A DNA stretch of 26,194 bases from Candidatus Bathyarchaeota archaeon (GCA_003601725.1 PIYJ01000005.1:1-26194); one strand, 5' to 3'. Counted from the stretch's first letter, positions 1-7,921 are shown. Translations and numbers: made by a program. Notes: generated from the letters alone by a model not told the origin.

Positions 1-332
1 GCCCATACTCCAGTTATGTCTATCGGACGATAGGGAAAGAAGGCATACTTAAATTGCTTGAAGAAAGCGAAAATCGCAAAGCTAGATTCAAGTCTGTGGT
101 TGCTTTCCGCGGTTCAGATATGGACATACGGTGCTTCAAAGGAGCCGTTGAGGGAAAAATATCTAGGACTGTTAGAGGAGAATCTGGATTTGGCTTCGAT
201 CCCATATTTGAACCTAACGATTTTTCGGGACGTACCTTCGGCGAATTATCCATAGAGGAAAAGAATAGGGTCTCTCATCGTTCACGTGCTCTCCGCAGTT
301 TCGCAGAGTGGTACTGCAAGATGAAACGTTAA
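1..332 (+). CDS. rdgB: XTP/dITP diphosphatase (RdgB/HAM1 family), 3' end only
   Basis: This is the C-terminal part of a HAM1/RdgB pyrophosphatase, which hydrolyses non-canonical purine nucleoside triphosphates (dITP, XTP) to the monophosphate and keeps them out of nucleic acids. The frame is open from the window edge (first full codon at position 3) to TAA at 330-332, giving about 109 residues of a protein that is usually 180-200 long. Family signatures are visible in order: YSSYVYRTIG at the broken start, a GFGFDPIF motif in the middle, then EEKN and SHRSRAL near the end. The start lies upstream of the window. It is followed by rps15, which has its own TATA box. In other archaea this gene often sits beside kae1-bud32, so KEOPS genes may lie just upstream; that is inference. 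Confidence 0.9.
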   Translation, partial: PYSSYVYRTIGKEGILKLLEESENRKARFKSVVAFRGSDMDIRCFKGAVEGKISRTVRGESGFGFDPIFEPNDFSGRTFGELSIEEKNRVSHRSRALRSFAEWYCKMKR

Positions 333-346
333 TTCTGTCGGCAAAG

Positions 347-356
347 CTTTTAAATA
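347..356 (+). promoter_or_regulatory. Archaeal TATA box for rps15
   Basis: The A/T-rich element CTTTTAAATA lies in the 64-bp gap between the rdgB stop and the rps15 start. A start site about 25 nt downstream would fall near 378 and leave a short leader holding the GGAGGA Shine-Dalgarno at 385-390. The spacing is right for an archaeal TBP/TFB promoter; no experimental support. Confidence 0.55.
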
Positions 357-396
357 GGATAGTTCTTGTTTTAGAGAATCTAGTGGAGGATGCGCA

Positions 397-837
397 GTGC
401 CCAAGAAGGAGAAAGGGAAGTCACACTCTACTCGGCCTATAACCCATAGAAGCCCAAGCTGGTGTAGATACACATCTGAAGAAGTAGAAGCCCTGGTTGT
501 TAAGCTCGCCCGAGAAGGCAATTTTCCCAGCAAGATCGGTGTTATTCTACGTGATCAGTACGGCATCCCCTTGGTGAAACCAATAGTTGGAAAGAGCATA
601 ACTGAGATTTTAAAAGATAATAATCTTGCGCCTGCAATCCCTGAAGATCTTGGAATGCTTCTCAGAAAGGCCTCTAGGCTTCATGCACATCTTGAAAGAA
701 ATAGAAGCGATAAGCATAACAAAAGAGCTCTCCAGATTGTTGAGTCTAAAATTCACAAGCTTTCTAAGTATTATAAACGTAAAGGCTTGCTTCCTAAAGA
801 TTGGAAATACACGCCAACTGTTCTCGCTATTAGATAG
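397..837 (+). CDS. rps15: 30S ribosomal protein S15 (uS15, archaeal long form)
   Basis: Small-subunit protein that binds the central domain of 16S rRNA early in assembly. The 146-residue product has the archaeal/eukaryotic layout: a basic N-terminal extension (residues 1 to about 60, with PSWCRY near 21), then the helical S15 core containing LRKASRLHAHLERN and ending in YYKRKGLLP. The length matches archaeal S15 (about 150) rather than bacterial S15 (about 89). The start is GTG, chosen because GGAGGA at 385-390 is ideally spaced and the protein begins MPKKEKGKSH as in relatives; the ATG at 390 is in another frame. It is followed after 12 bp by a recJ-like gene, a common archaeal pairing. Confidence 0.95.
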   Translation: MPKKEKGKSHSTRPITHRSPSWCRYTSEEVEALVVKLAREGNFPSKIGVILRDQYGIPLVKPIVGKSITEILKDNNLAPAIPEDLGMLLRKASRLHAHLERNRSDKHNKRALQIVESKIHKLSKYYKRKGLLPKDWKYTPTVLAIR

Positions 838-849
838 TTTGGGATCTTC

Positions 850-2304
850 ATGGCGGATTATGACCGAAAAATCCGAGATCTATTAAAAGAGACGCGTAAG
901 GCTGCGGAGATTATTCTTGAGCATATCGAGAAAGGGAACTGTATCTCGATCTTCTCTCACATGGACGCTGATGGAATATCAGCCGCCGGGATCATGGGAG
1001 TCGCTTTGTCGAGGGCCGAGGCAAAGTTCCGCGTTAGAATAGAGAGATGGTTCGATGAGAAGATAGCCGATCAAATAGCCATGGAGAGAGATTCTCTGCC
1101 GATTCTAACGGATATGGGAAGCGGATACATCGACATTTTAAACAAGAGCTTGAAAGGAAGACGTCTCGTCATACTGGATCATCATCAGCCCAACGGAGAG
1201 CCTGACGAATCATTCATACACGTCAATCCTGGGATATTTGGGATTGACAGTGCACGGGACCTAAGCGGTGCAGGAACAGCGTATCTAACAGCCAAGGCGA
1301 TCTCGAAACGCAACAGAGACCTGGCATACCTCGCGGTGATAGGTGCTTTAGGAGACTTACAGGACAAACATGAAGGGCGATCTTTAGGCGGCGTGAACAA
1401 TTTGATAGTTGAAGATGCCGTTGAGTCTGGATGCCTAAAGGTTGAGACTGATCTTCTTCTTTTTGGAAGGGAGACACGTCCAATACATAAGGCTTTAGCT
1501 TACACGACTACTCCTTTCATCCCAGGCATCAGCGGGGAAGAGGATAAATGCTTGACGTTCCTCACAGAGTTGGGGATAAAGCTTAAAGAAGACGATCGAT
1601 GGCGGGCATTAAGAGACCTTTCACAAGAGGAGAAACGTAAGATCTTCTCGGGAATATCCGATTACCTTGCATCTCACGGATACAATCTTGACGCTACGAT
1701 GGGTCTCGTCGGCGCGGTTTATATACTTGTAAAAGAGGAACGGTGGACCCCATTGCGGGATGCTAGAGAGTTTGCTTTGCTTTTGAACGCTACGGGAAGA
1801 ACGGGGAAGCCCGGTTTGGGGGTAGCTATATGTATGGGTGATCGTGGCAGATGTTTGGAGGAAGCTAACCGGGCGCTTGAGGATTATCGTAAGAGGATAA
1901 CTGAGAATCTTCGGTGGCTGGATGAGCATCCGGATCGCCTTGAAGAAATGAAAGGCATTTATGTTCTCCATGGCGGGCAGACCATAAATGAAAGGATGAT
2001 AAGCGCGATTTCAACTATACTTTCCACTAATTTGCCTAATATGGAGAAGCCTATAATCGCTTATTCTGTGGTTCCAGAAGAAGGTTTGATTAAAATCTCA
2101 GCTCGTACAACCGAAGCTTTAACCCAGAAAGGGTTTAACCTAGCTGAGATAATGCGTATAGCTGCTGAGAAGTTTTCGGGCAAAGGAGGGGGACATGATA
2201 TCGCAGCTGGAGCTCAGGTTCCTTTGGAAGAAAGGAAGCGTTTTCTAAGATTTGTTGATGAATTGGTGATGAAGGAGCTGAGAAAGATTGAGGATGGAAG
2301 CTAG
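850..2304 (+). CDS. recJ: RecJ-like DHH-family single-stranded nucleic acid exonuclease
   Basis: DHH/DHHA1 phosphoesterase of 484 residues, of the archaeal RecJ-like/GAN type. These are metal-dependent exonucleases acting on single-stranded DNA or RNA, and some associate with the GINS replication complex. Metal-binding motifs are in the right order: HMDADG (37-42), DMGSG (88-92) and DHH (110-112). A C-terminal DHHA1 domain carries a glycine-rich GKGGGHD stretch near residue 444. The ATG start lies 12 bp after the rps15 stop and has only a weak ribosome binding site. The 3' end overlaps the next gene, a Pcc1 paralogue. Family assignment is secure; whether it acts mainly on DNA or RNA cannot be read from sequence. 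Confidence 0.92.
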   Translation: MADYDRKIRDLLKETRKAAEIILEHIEKGNCISIFSHMDADGISAAGIMGVALSRAEAKFRVRIERWFDEKIADQIAMERDSLPILTDMGSGYIDILNKSLKGRRLVILDHHQPNGEPDESFIHVNPGIFGIDSARDLSGAGTAYLTAKAISKRNRDLAYLAVIGALGDLQDKHEGRSLGGVNNLIVEDAVESGCLKVETDLLLFGRETRPIHKALAYTTTPFIPGISGEEDKCLTFLTELGIKLKEDDRWRALRDLSQEEKRKIFSGISDYLASHGYNLDATMGLVGAVYILVKEERWTPLRDAREFALLLNATGRTGKPGLGVAICMGDRGRCLEEANRALEDYRKRITENLRWLDEHPDRLEEMKGIYVLHGGQTINERMISAISTILSTNLPNMEKPIIAYSVVPEEGLIKISARTTEALTQKGFNLAEIMRIAAEKFSGKGGGHDIAAGAQVPLEERKRFLRFVDELVMKELRKIEDGS

Positions 2305-2539
2305 AATATCTTTGGAATACCGGGAAGAAAGGAAAGCTAAAGCTGTCTTGGAGGCGGTTTTCCCTGACAATATAGATGCTCCTAAAAGCTTATCGATAAA
2401 GACCTTTACTGAGAATCATAGGGTAATAACCTTGATTAGGTATGATGGAGACAGTTTTTTAACATTCCAATCGACAATTGACGATCTTCTGAGCTGCGTT
2501 TCAGTCGCGGAGAAAACTATTTCAGCTCTAAAAGGGTAG
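2294..2539 (+). CDS. Pcc1-family KEOPS subunit, recJ-linked paralogue (Pcc2 candidate)
   Basis: A small protein of about 81 residues with a beta-alpha-beta-beta-alpha pattern like CTAG/Pcc1. Pcc1 is the dimerising subunit of the KEOPS complex, which makes N6-threonylcarbamoyladenosine (t6A) in tRNA. Recognisable features are an N-terminal strand with hydrophobic alternation, a second strand pair around HRVITLIRYDG, and a C-terminal helix. It lacks the canonical ALRASLNSYL motif seen in the second Pcc1 at 7196-7459. The ATG at 2294 overlaps the recJ end; an in-frame TTG at 2288 has better spacing from GGAG (2274-2277) and is an alternative start. A Pcc1 paralogue called Pcc2 has been described as a fifth archaeal KEOPS subunit, and this gene is the likelier counterpart here (inference from divergence and position). 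Confidence 0.72.
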   Translation: MEARISLEYREERKAKAVLEAVFPDNIDAPKSLSIKTFTENHRVITLIRYDGDSFLTFQSTIDDLLSCVSVAEKTISALKG

Positions 2540-2654
2540 TCATCAAAGTGTTCCCGATTAAAAATCGATAGCAAACAAAAAGATTTTTTAGGCTCGTCTC
2601 TAAAGTCTTGAGAGAGATGGTTAAAGACATTTAATAGGAAGAGGTGAAAAGGGA

Positions 2655-3389
2655 TTGTCAGTATTTGCTGTTCCCGGAGCTTACGACCGGGCAATTACCG
2701 TGTTCTCCCCTGACGGCAGACTCTTTCAAGTAGAGTATGCCCTTGAAACTGTTTATAGGGGACCGACGATCATAGGGATCACATGCCCGGAAGGAGTTGT
2801 TATTGGAGCTGAAGAAAAGATTGAGTCGAAACTTCAAGATCCGAATTTCAGCCAGAAGATTTATGAAGTCGACGAGCATCTCGGGGCAGCTGTGGTTGGT
2901 ATAAGTTCAGATGCACGTATATTAATAGATGAATCAAGAATCTATTGTCAAAGCAACCGCTTAATGTATGATGAACCAGTAGACGTTGAGATAGTAACAA
3001 AAAGAATAGGAGACGTCATGCAGATCTACACTCAGCATGCTGGGGTTAGACCCTTCGGCGTCTCCCTAATTTTCGGCGGTGTCGATAGAACGGGGCCAAG
3101 ATTATTCACTGCTGATCCAAGCGGATCCTACAGGTCCTATAAAGCTGTAGCTATAGGTATCGGAAGGGAAACCGCTGAGAAGATACTGGAAGATGAATAC
3201 CGCGAGGACCTTACGTTGGAGGAAGCAATAAAGCTAGCGGCTAAATGTCTTGTGAAGGCTGTTCAAGCTAGGGATGAAAAACCGACAATAAAGTTAGCGA
3301 TTGTGCCGACGTCTACGAAAAGATTCAGAATGCTGTCTAAAGAGGAGACTGAAAAATATTTGGCGGAAGTACTAGGCAGTGGGACGTGA
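2655..3389 (+). CDS. psmA: Proteasome subunit alpha
   Basis: Alpha subunit of the archaeal 20S proteasome, forming the outer gating rings that dock the regulatory ATPase. The 244-residue product has the family hallmark YDRAITVFSPDGRLFQVEYA from about residue 10, the region that forms the N-terminal gate. A lysine in the SQKI segment corresponds to the pocket that receives ATPase C-termini. The start is TTG, supported by GAGGTGA at 2641-2647 seven bases upstream and by the expected N-terminal length. The preceding 115-bp gap is A/T-rich but shows no clear TATA element. The stop overlaps the SBDS start (TGATG), so the genes are cotranscribed. No beta subunit is in the window. Confidence 0.96.
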   Translation: MSVFAVPGAYDRAITVFSPDGRLFQVEYALETVYRGPTIIGITCPEGVVIGAEEKIESKLQDPNFSQKIYEVDEHLGAAVVGISSDARILIDESRIYCQSNRLMYDEPVDVEIVTKRIGDVMQIYTQHAGVRPFGVSLIFGGVDRTGPRLFTADPSGSYRSYKAVAIGIGRETAEKILEDEYREDLTLEEAIKLAAKCLVKAVQARDEKPTIKLAIVPTSTKRFRMLSKEETEKYLAEVLGSGT

Positions 3390-4078
3390 TGAGCAAAAAT
3401 TACACAGTGGCACGGATTAGTATAAAAGAAAAGAATTTTGAGATCATCGTAAAGCCCGATCCCGCTCTTTCTTATCGGGAAGGGAAATCCGTTCCTCTCT
3501 CTGAGGTTCTAGTGGCTGACATAGTCTTTAGTGACGCTAAAAAAGGCTTGAAAGTTTCGGAAGGCGATCTGCAAGCAGCTTTTGGAACAACTGACATCCA
3601 AAAGATAGCTGATGTCATTCTAAAACGAGGAGTTCTACAGCTGACTGCTGAGCAGAGAAGACGGATGGTTGAAGAGAAGAGACGGCAGATTATCACATTA
3701 ATCTCTAGACAATGCGTTGACCCTAGGACGAAGCTTCCGCATCCGCCGCTACGGATTCAGCAGGCACTTGAACAGGTGCACTTCTCAGTTGATCCCTTTA
3801 AAGACGCTGAAGAACAAGCTAACGAAGCAATTGCCCTCTTACGTTCGGTTCTGCCGATCAGCACCGAGAAGGTTTCAGTATCTGTGAAGATTCCCTCACA
3901 GTATGTGGGCAAAGCATACGGAGCGGTTAAATCATTCGGCAAGATTAAGAGGGAATCTTGGGGTAGTGACGGGTCGTGGGCGGCTATTGTTGAGATGCCC
4001 GCTGGGCTTTACGGTCCATTTCTCGAGAAACTCGGAGAGATAACAAGAGGAAATATTCAAGCTGAAGTTTTGAAATAA
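3389..4078 (+). CDS. sbds: Ribosome maturation protein SDO1/SBDS
   Basis: Archaeal homologue of SBDS/Sdo1, which in eukaryotes works with an EF2-like GTPase to release eIF6/Tif6 from nascent large subunits; aIF6 is also encoded here at 9930. The product is about 229 residues, the usual length for the three-domain family. The N-terminal FYSH domain contains LQAAFGTTDIQKIADVIL and the middle domain contains ALEQVHFSVDP. The C-terminal domain has the alternating strand pattern of an EF-G domain V-like fold. ATG at 3389 overlaps the psmA stop by one base; an adjacent in-frame GTG at 3386 is possible. Position between psmA and rrp4 is classic for the archaeal exosome superoperon. Confidence 0.95.
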   Translation: MSKNYTVARISIKEKNFEIIVKPDPALSYREGKSVPLSEVLVADIVFSDAKKGLKVSEGDLQAAFGTTDIQKIADVILKRGVLQLTAEQRRRMVEEKRRQIITLISRQCVDPRTKLPHPPLRIQQALEQVHFSVDPFKDAEEQANEAIALLRSVLPISTEKVSVSVKIPSQYVGKAYGAVKSFGKIKRESWGSDGSWAAIVEMPAGLYGPFLEKLGEITRGNIQAEVLK

Positions 4079-4101
4079 CAACATTAATAGAGGAATCAGA
4101 T

Positions 4102-4797
4102 TTGCCAGTTTTCTTTGAAAATAGAGAGATTGTGACTCCGGGAGATCTACTTGCGGAAGGAGGCTTCGATGCAGGCCGTAATACATACAAGATAGATTCG
4201 AAGATCTATGCATGCAAGCTTGGATTAGTAGAATATAAAGGAAGAACTGTCAGCGTAGTGGCGTTGAATACGTTTTATGTTCCTTCAGTTGGGGATCTCG
4301 TGATAGGTAAGATCGTTGAGATCAACCTTCACGGATGGATCGTTGACATCAATTCGCCGTATTCCGCCACGTTGAGAGCATCTGAAGTCTTCAATAAACC
4401 TTACAAGCCGCAAAAAGACGAACTTTCAGAATTTCTGAGCATCGGGGATCTCATACAAGCAAAGGTTATAGCTTATGATAGGACACGTGACCCCCTATTA
4501 ACGATTCGTGAACCCGGATTGGGAAAGATTACGCATGGACAGATCGTGAAGGTCTCGCCGGCTAAGATTCCTAGAATCATCGGTCGAAAGGGCTCCATGA
4601 TAAGCATGCTTAAGAAGGAGACTCATTGCAACATAACAGTCGGACAGAACGGTTTGATACATATATATGGCCGCAATCCCGAAGATGAAAGGATCGCCGT
4701 TTTAGCTATTAAAAAGATAGAACTTGAGGCTCATACATCTGGACTGACAGATCGCATTACTGAGATGATAAGTAAAGAAAGAGGTAGTGATAAGTAA
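4102..4797 (+). CDS. rrp4: Exosome complex RNA-binding subunit Rrp4
   Basis: Cap subunit of the archaeal exosome, feeding RNA into the Rrp41/Rrp42 hexamer. The 231-residue product has three parts: an N-terminal domain (1 to about 60, with [11 protein letters not shown]), an S1 RNA-binding domain (about 62-140) and a KH domain with its GRKG loop at 161-164. The start is TTG, supported by GAGGA at 4090-4094 seven bases upstream and by the position of the conserved N-terminus. It lies 23 bp after SBDS and its end is nearly contiguous with rrp41. Confidence 0.95.
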   Translation: MPVFFENREIVTPGDLLAEGGFDAGRNTYKIDSKIYACKLGLVEYKGRTVSVVALNTFYVPSVGDLVIGKIVEINLHGWIVDINSPYSATLRASEVFNKPYKPQKDELSEFLSIGDLIQAKVIAYDRTRDPLLTIREPGLGKITHGQIVKVSPAKIPRIIGRKGSMISMLKKETHCNITVGQNGLIHIYGRNPEDERIAVLAIKKIELEAHTSGLTDRITEMISKERGSDK

Positions 4798-4798
4798 T

Positions 4799-5542
4799 AT
4801 GTCAAAAAAAATAAGATTAGTTGACGAGAATGGGATAAGAACGGATGGAAGAAAACCAGACGAGTTAAGACCAATAAAATTGGAAGTCGGCATACTCAAC
4901 AATGCTGATGGTTCCGCCTATATTGAGCAGGGAAAGAATAAGATCCTCGCAGCGGTTTACGGTCCAAGAGAAGTTCATCCTCGACATCTTGCCCTTCCAG
5001 ACAGAGCTCTCCTACGATGCAGATACCACATGGCACCGTTCTCCGTCCAAGAGAGGAAATCCCCCGCTCCATCGAGACGTGAGGTGGAGCTCTCAAAGGT
5101 GATACGTGAAGCTCTTGAACCCGCAATTTTCCTCGAGAGATTTCCGAGAACCTCAATAGACCTGTTTATCGAAGTGTTACAGGCTGATGGGGGAACCAGG
5201 GCTGCCGGCGTAACTGTTGCATCTTTAGCATTAGCTGATGCAGGCATGCCTATGAGAGATCTGGTGGCGGCTTGTGCCGCTGGGAAGGCTGACGGCTACA
5301 TAGTCTTGGATTTAAATGATATTGAAGACAAAGAAGGAGAAGCAGATGTGCCGGTTGCTTATATGCCGAGTCTTAACGCGGTTGGCCTTCTCCAGATGGA
5401 TGGTCAGCTAACTCCGGAAGAATTTGAGCAGGCATTTAATCTTGCGATTGAAGGTTGTAAGAGGATATATGAGCTTCAGAAGCAAGCTTTAAAGGCAAAG
5501 TATTTAGCGATTAAAGAGGCAGTAGAGGAGGCAGTTGAATAG
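4799..5542 (+). CDS. rrp41: Exosome complex exonuclease subunit Rrp41
   Basis: Catalytic RNase PH-type subunit of the archaeal exosome, performing phosphorolytic 3'-5' RNA decay and 3' tailing. The protein is 247 residues from the ATG. It shows [11 protein letters not shown] near the start, GPREVHPRH around 55, an SRRE motif (R93, R94) expected to contact RNA or phosphate, and ADVPVAYMP with D183 as the catalytic aspartate equivalent. The ATG at 4799 is one base after the rrp4 stop; an in-frame GTG at 4787 would add four residues but lies too close to the GAGGT at 4781. Rrp42 follows after two bases, as expected for partners of one hexamer. Confidence 0.97.
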   Translation: MSKKIRLVDENGIRTDGRKPDELRPIKLEVGILNNADGSAYIEQGKNKILAAVYGPREVHPRHLALPDRALLRCRYHMAPFSVQERKSPAPSRREVELSKVIREALEPAIFLERFPRTSIDLFIEVLQADGGTRAAGVTVASLALADAGMPMRDLVAACAAGKADGYIVLDLNDIEDKEGEADVPVAYMPSLNAVGLLQMDGQLTPEEFEQAFNLAIEGCKRIYELQKQALKAKYLAIKEAVEEAVE

Positions 5543-5544
5543 AA

Positions 5545-6345
5545 ATGACTTCAACAACGATTTCACGTATAAGGCAGAATCAAATCGCCCAGTTGATCGC
5601 CAGCAACAAAAGACTTGACGGCAGAGGATTAACGGATTATCGACCGATCCAGATAGAGACAGGCATCATTGAGAAGGCGGAAGGTTCAGCTAGGGTCCGC
5701 TTAGGAAAGACCGAAGTTATGGTCGGGATTAAAATTGACATAGGTGAGCCGTATTCTGATAGGCCTAATGAGGGAGTTTTAACGACGAGCGCTGAGTTTG
5801 TGCCTTTGGCTTCACCCGAGTTTGAAGCTGGGCCTCCAGGGGAAGATTCCGTTGAGCTCGCCAGGGTTGTGGATAGAGGTATAAGAGAATCGAAAGCTAT
5901 AGATCTAGAGAAACTCTGCGTAATACCGGGAAAGAAAGTCTTCATAGTCTTCATTGATATTTACGTTTTGAATCACGATGGAAATCTCATCGATGCTTCT
6001 GCTCTCGCCGCTTTGGCAGCTCTCACCAACACAAAGATCTTCAAGTATGAAATAAAAGACGGGGAGGTAGAGATAAAACCTGGATTTGAGGAGCTGCCTC
6101 TTGTAAACTTCCCAGTGGCGGTAACCCTTGCAGAGATAGATGGAAAGCTGATTGTTGATCCGTGGCTTGATGAAGAGGAAGTTATGAACGCCCGTTTGAC
6201 AATAAGCTTCGACAAGGATGGAAGAATATGCGCCATGCAGAAGGGAGGAAGCGGAACATTATCTCCGCAACAAATAATTGAGGCCGTTAAGATAGCTAAG
6301 GAAAAAAGTGAGGAATTGCGAAGTCTAGTGGTGAAAAAATCATGA
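5545..6345 (+). CDS. rrp42: Exosome complex subunit Rrp42 (non-catalytic RNase PH fold)
   Basis: Structural partner of Rrp41 in the exosome hexamer. The 266-residue protein has the RNase PH fold with RLDGRGLTDYRPI near residue 23, a middle segment EFEAGPPGEDSVELARVVDRG and a C-terminal helical region. Where Rrp41 has ADVPVA with the catalytic aspartate, this protein reads VNFPVAV, consistent with the known inactivity of Rrp42. ATG lies two bases after rrp41, with GGAGG at the end of rrp41 as a possible ribosome binding site. The last four bases overlap the next start (ATGA). Confidence 0.96.
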   Translation: MTSTTISRIRQNQIAQLIASNKRLDGRGLTDYRPIQIETGIIEKAEGSARVRLGKTEVMVGIKIDIGEPYSDRPNEGVLTTSAEFVPLASPEFEAGPPGEDSVELARVVDRGIRESKAIDLEKLCVIPGKKVFIVFIDIYVLNHDGNLIDASALAALAALTNTKIFKYEIKDGEVEIKPGFEELPLVNFPVAVTLAEIDGKLIVDPWLDEEEVMNARLTISFDKDGRICAMQKGGSGTLSPQQIIEAVKIAKEKSEELRSLVVKKS

Positions 6346-6608
6346 CTCGACGGAAAAGAGCAAAGAAGCTTGGACCAGCGGGTGGGCTTGGCGCCAGATA
6401 CGGTGTAAGAGCCAGACGGAGATACAGCGAGATCCTGACGGATGCAAGACGGAAACATCGATGTCCACAATGTAGTTCAAGGAATGTCCGAAGGGAAAGC
6501 GTGGGAATATGGCTCTGCACTAAGTGTGGATTCAAATTTGCAGGCGGAGCATACCAGCCGAGAACAAAGCTGGGAATCACAGCGGAACGTTCTGCTAGAA
6601 GCAGATAG
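6342..6608 (+). CDS. rpl37ae: 50S ribosomal protein L37Ae (eL43), zinc-ribbon
   Basis: Small zinc-binding large-subunit protein, 88 residues. A four-cysteine zinc ribbon is complete: C41 and C44 (CPQC) with C59 and C62 (CTKC). The basic N-terminus includes GPAGGLGARYG, diagnostic for the family, and the C-terminal FAGGAY motif is present. ATG overlaps the rrp42 stop by four bases, so the two are translationally coupled. In many archaea the next gene is rpoP, a small RNA polymerase zinc-ribbon subunit; here only a short gap precedes the Brix gene and rpoP is absent. Confidence 0.96.
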   Translation: MTRRKRAKKLGPAGGLGARYGVRARRRYSEILTDARRKHRCPQCSSRNVRRESVGIWLCTKCGFKFAGGAYQPRTKLGITAERSARSR

Positions 6609-6641
6609 AAAGTCCCATATTTTTTGAAATGGCTTTTCAGA

Positions 6642-7199
6642 ATGATTCTAATAACGACATCCCGCCGTCCAACTAGGATTATGAGAACTTTATGCAGAGA
6701 CTTAGCTGATACTATTCCGTCTATAAGAAGAGTGAACAGAGGAAAGATGAGCATCTTTGATATAGGAGAAAAAGCAATCGGTATAGGCGCAGATAAGGTG
6801 CTCATCATCGACCGCTGGAAGGGACGTCCGGGAAGAATGAGGCTTTTTGAGGTGAAAGAGAATCTTTCACAGATTCCTCCTCAATTATATATCCGCGGGG
6901 TAAAGTTCAGAAGGGACTTTGAATCTAAAAAAAGAAAAGGATCTTCTTATCCTCGCCGTGTCTTCATTGAAGAATCGGAAAAGGTTAGTCCCGACGTCAA
7001 AAAATTATGTGAAACTTTTTCCAGATTCTTCAATCTACCGATCGTGAAATCGAATAGAATGGATGAGTCTCGAAGCTTTACAGTTATGCGTCTCTCATTG
7101 GACCCTGAGAATTTAATCCGAGTTTCTTTTTATCTGATGCCGAAGAATATAGAGGTTGGTCCCAGAATCAGGATTTCGCATGCTGTGTGGGAAATTTGA
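6642..7199 (+). CDS. Brix-domain (Imp4-like) rRNA-processing protein
   Basis: Archaeal single-domain Brix protein, related to Imp4/Rpf proteins that bind pre-rRNA during ribosome assembly. The product is about 185 residues and begins MILITTSRRPT, the characteristic opening. It continues with a Brix beta-sheet region (KMSIFDIGEKAIGIGADKVLII) and ends with a strand-rich C-terminus. I chose ATG 6642 because it gives this conserved opening; TTG 6624 would add six residues and neither start has a convincing Shine-Dalgarno. It lies between rpl37ae and pcc1, the usual place in the exosome superoperon, and its stop overlaps the pcc1 start as TTGA. Confidence 0.87.
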   Translation: MILITTSRRPTRIMRTLCRDLADTIPSIRRVNRGKMSIFDIGEKAIGIGADKVLIIDRWKGRPGRMRLFEVKENLSQIPPQLYIRGVKFRRDFESKKRKGSSYPRRVFIEESEKVSPDVKKLCETFSRFFNLPIVKSNRMDESRSFTVMRLSLDPENLIRVSFYLMPKNIEVGPRIRISHAVWEI

Positions 7200-7459
7200 G
7201 AGGCAGATGCTCAGCTCTAGTGAAATTGAAGTTTCCTTCAGCGAAAGATGCTCAAGTTTTTTGGGAAGCTTTGAAGCCTGAGACAGAGTCGCCGGCGACT
7301 CCTCGTTCACGTGTCCGAATTGAAAGGAAAGGAGCGCTTTTGATCTTCCATTTCGAGGCGACTGATACAACTGCCCTTAGGGCTTCATTAAATTCCTATC
7401 TGAGCTGGATGCATCTGTTGAAAAGTCTCCGCGACTTGTTAGAAGAAGAGTCTCATTAA
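7196..7459 (+). CDS. pcc1: KEOPS complex subunit Pcc1 (canonical)
   Basis: Dimerisation subunit of KEOPS, which transfers threonylcarbamoyl to A37 of ANN-decoding tRNAs. The protein is about 87 residues. Family landmarks are the ALKPE motif after the first helix, a strand pair spanning RSRVRIE to LIFHFEATD, and the ALRASLNSYLSW helix. TTG 7196 overlaps the Brix stop (TTGA) and gives the usual N-terminal length; an in-frame GTG at 7187 would add three residues. In related archaea pfdB (prefoldin beta) commonly follows; here the gene is followed by a reversed chimeric ORF. Compare the diverged Pcc1 relative at 2294-2539. Confidence 0.88.
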   Translation: MRGRCSALVKLKFPSAKDAQVFWEALKPETESPATPRSRVRIERKGALLIFHFEATDTTALRASLNSYLSWMHLLKSLRDLLEEESH

Positions 7460-7474
7460 GTTCTGATTCTAACC

Positions 7475-7804
7475 TTATCGTTTAGGAATTCTTCTTGCTT
7501 CTGATTCAAGCGGGATAATTACTTCTGGTTCTTTAAATTGCATCTCGTATAGATGCTTGTATAGTCCGCCTTTCTTCATTAGCTCTTTATGACTTCCTTC
7601 TTCGATTATCTGACCGTTATCTATCACGAAGATTCTATCGGCTTCTCTCACTGTTGAAAGTCTATGGGCAATCACGATGGATGTTCTGTCCCTAAACAGT
7701 TTTTTCATCTCCCGTTTTCTCAAGTTATGGAGAATATCTCTTCTGCATTGATCTGCGAAGAGTCTCGCAACTTTAGGATCCTTGATGATCATGAAATCTC
7801 TCAT
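7475..7804 (-). CDS. Chimeric ORF: ArsR-like HTH N-terminus fused to C-terminal end of ABC exporter ATPase (likely remnant)
   Basis: The 109-residue product joins two unrelated family fragments. Residues 1 to about 33 ([18 protein letters not shown], then [13 protein letters not shown]) look like the first helices of an ArsR-type winged-helix regulator. Residues about 35-92 match the end of an MsbA-like ABC ATPase after the D-loop: [13 protein letters not shown] with the H-loop histidine at 47, then [21 protein letters not shown] and [12 protein letters not shown]. Walker A, Walker B and the transmembrane domain are missing, as is the rest of the HTH domain. The simplest reading is an internal deletion that fused a regulator and an adjacent exporter gene near position 7705. 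The frame is intact and a TATA-like element lies upstream, so expression is possible, but neither original function can survive. It is the only minus-strand gene in the first 12 kb. Confidence 0.7.
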   Translation of the reverse strand: MRDFMIIKDPKVARLFADQCRRDILHNLRKREMKKLFRDRTSIVIAHRLSTVREADRIFVIDNGQIIEEGSHKELMKKGGLYKHLYEMQFKEPEVIIPLESEARRIPKR

Positions 7805-7838
7805 TTCGCTAACCGTTCAAAAGACGAGTAAGGCTCTA

Positions 7839-7846
7839 CATAAAAA
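7839..7846 (-). promoter_or_regulatory. Possible TATA box for the chimeric ORF
   Basis: On the minus strand this reads TTTTTATG, about 39 bases before the ATG of the ArsR/ABC chimera. That allows a start site some 10-15 bases before the gene. It may be the retained promoter of the original ArsR-type regulator. Weak, sequence-only evidence. Confidence 0.25.
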
Positions 7847-7881
7847 TGTATCTTTCAACTAATTGTAGAAACCGAAGAAGC

Positions 7882-7889
7882 GTTTAAAT
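7882..7889 (+). promoter_or_regulatory. TATA box for the rnp4 - ftsY cluster
   Basis: GTTTAAAT lies about 35 bases before the rnp4 ATG. A start site 25 nt downstream would fall near 7911 and give a leader of about ten bases without a Shine-Dalgarno, a common archaeal arrangement for first genes. It separates this cluster from the divergent chimeric ORF. Confidence 0.4.
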
Positions 7890-7921
7890 GCAAGTGATCA
7901 AATAAATTTGAACGCTGATAG

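Noticed and set aside
5637..6808. Long minus-strand open frames across rrp42 and rpl37ae
   Set aside because: They are antisense to well-conserved genes, have low-complexity Ser/Pro/Leu-rich translations and no matching motifs.
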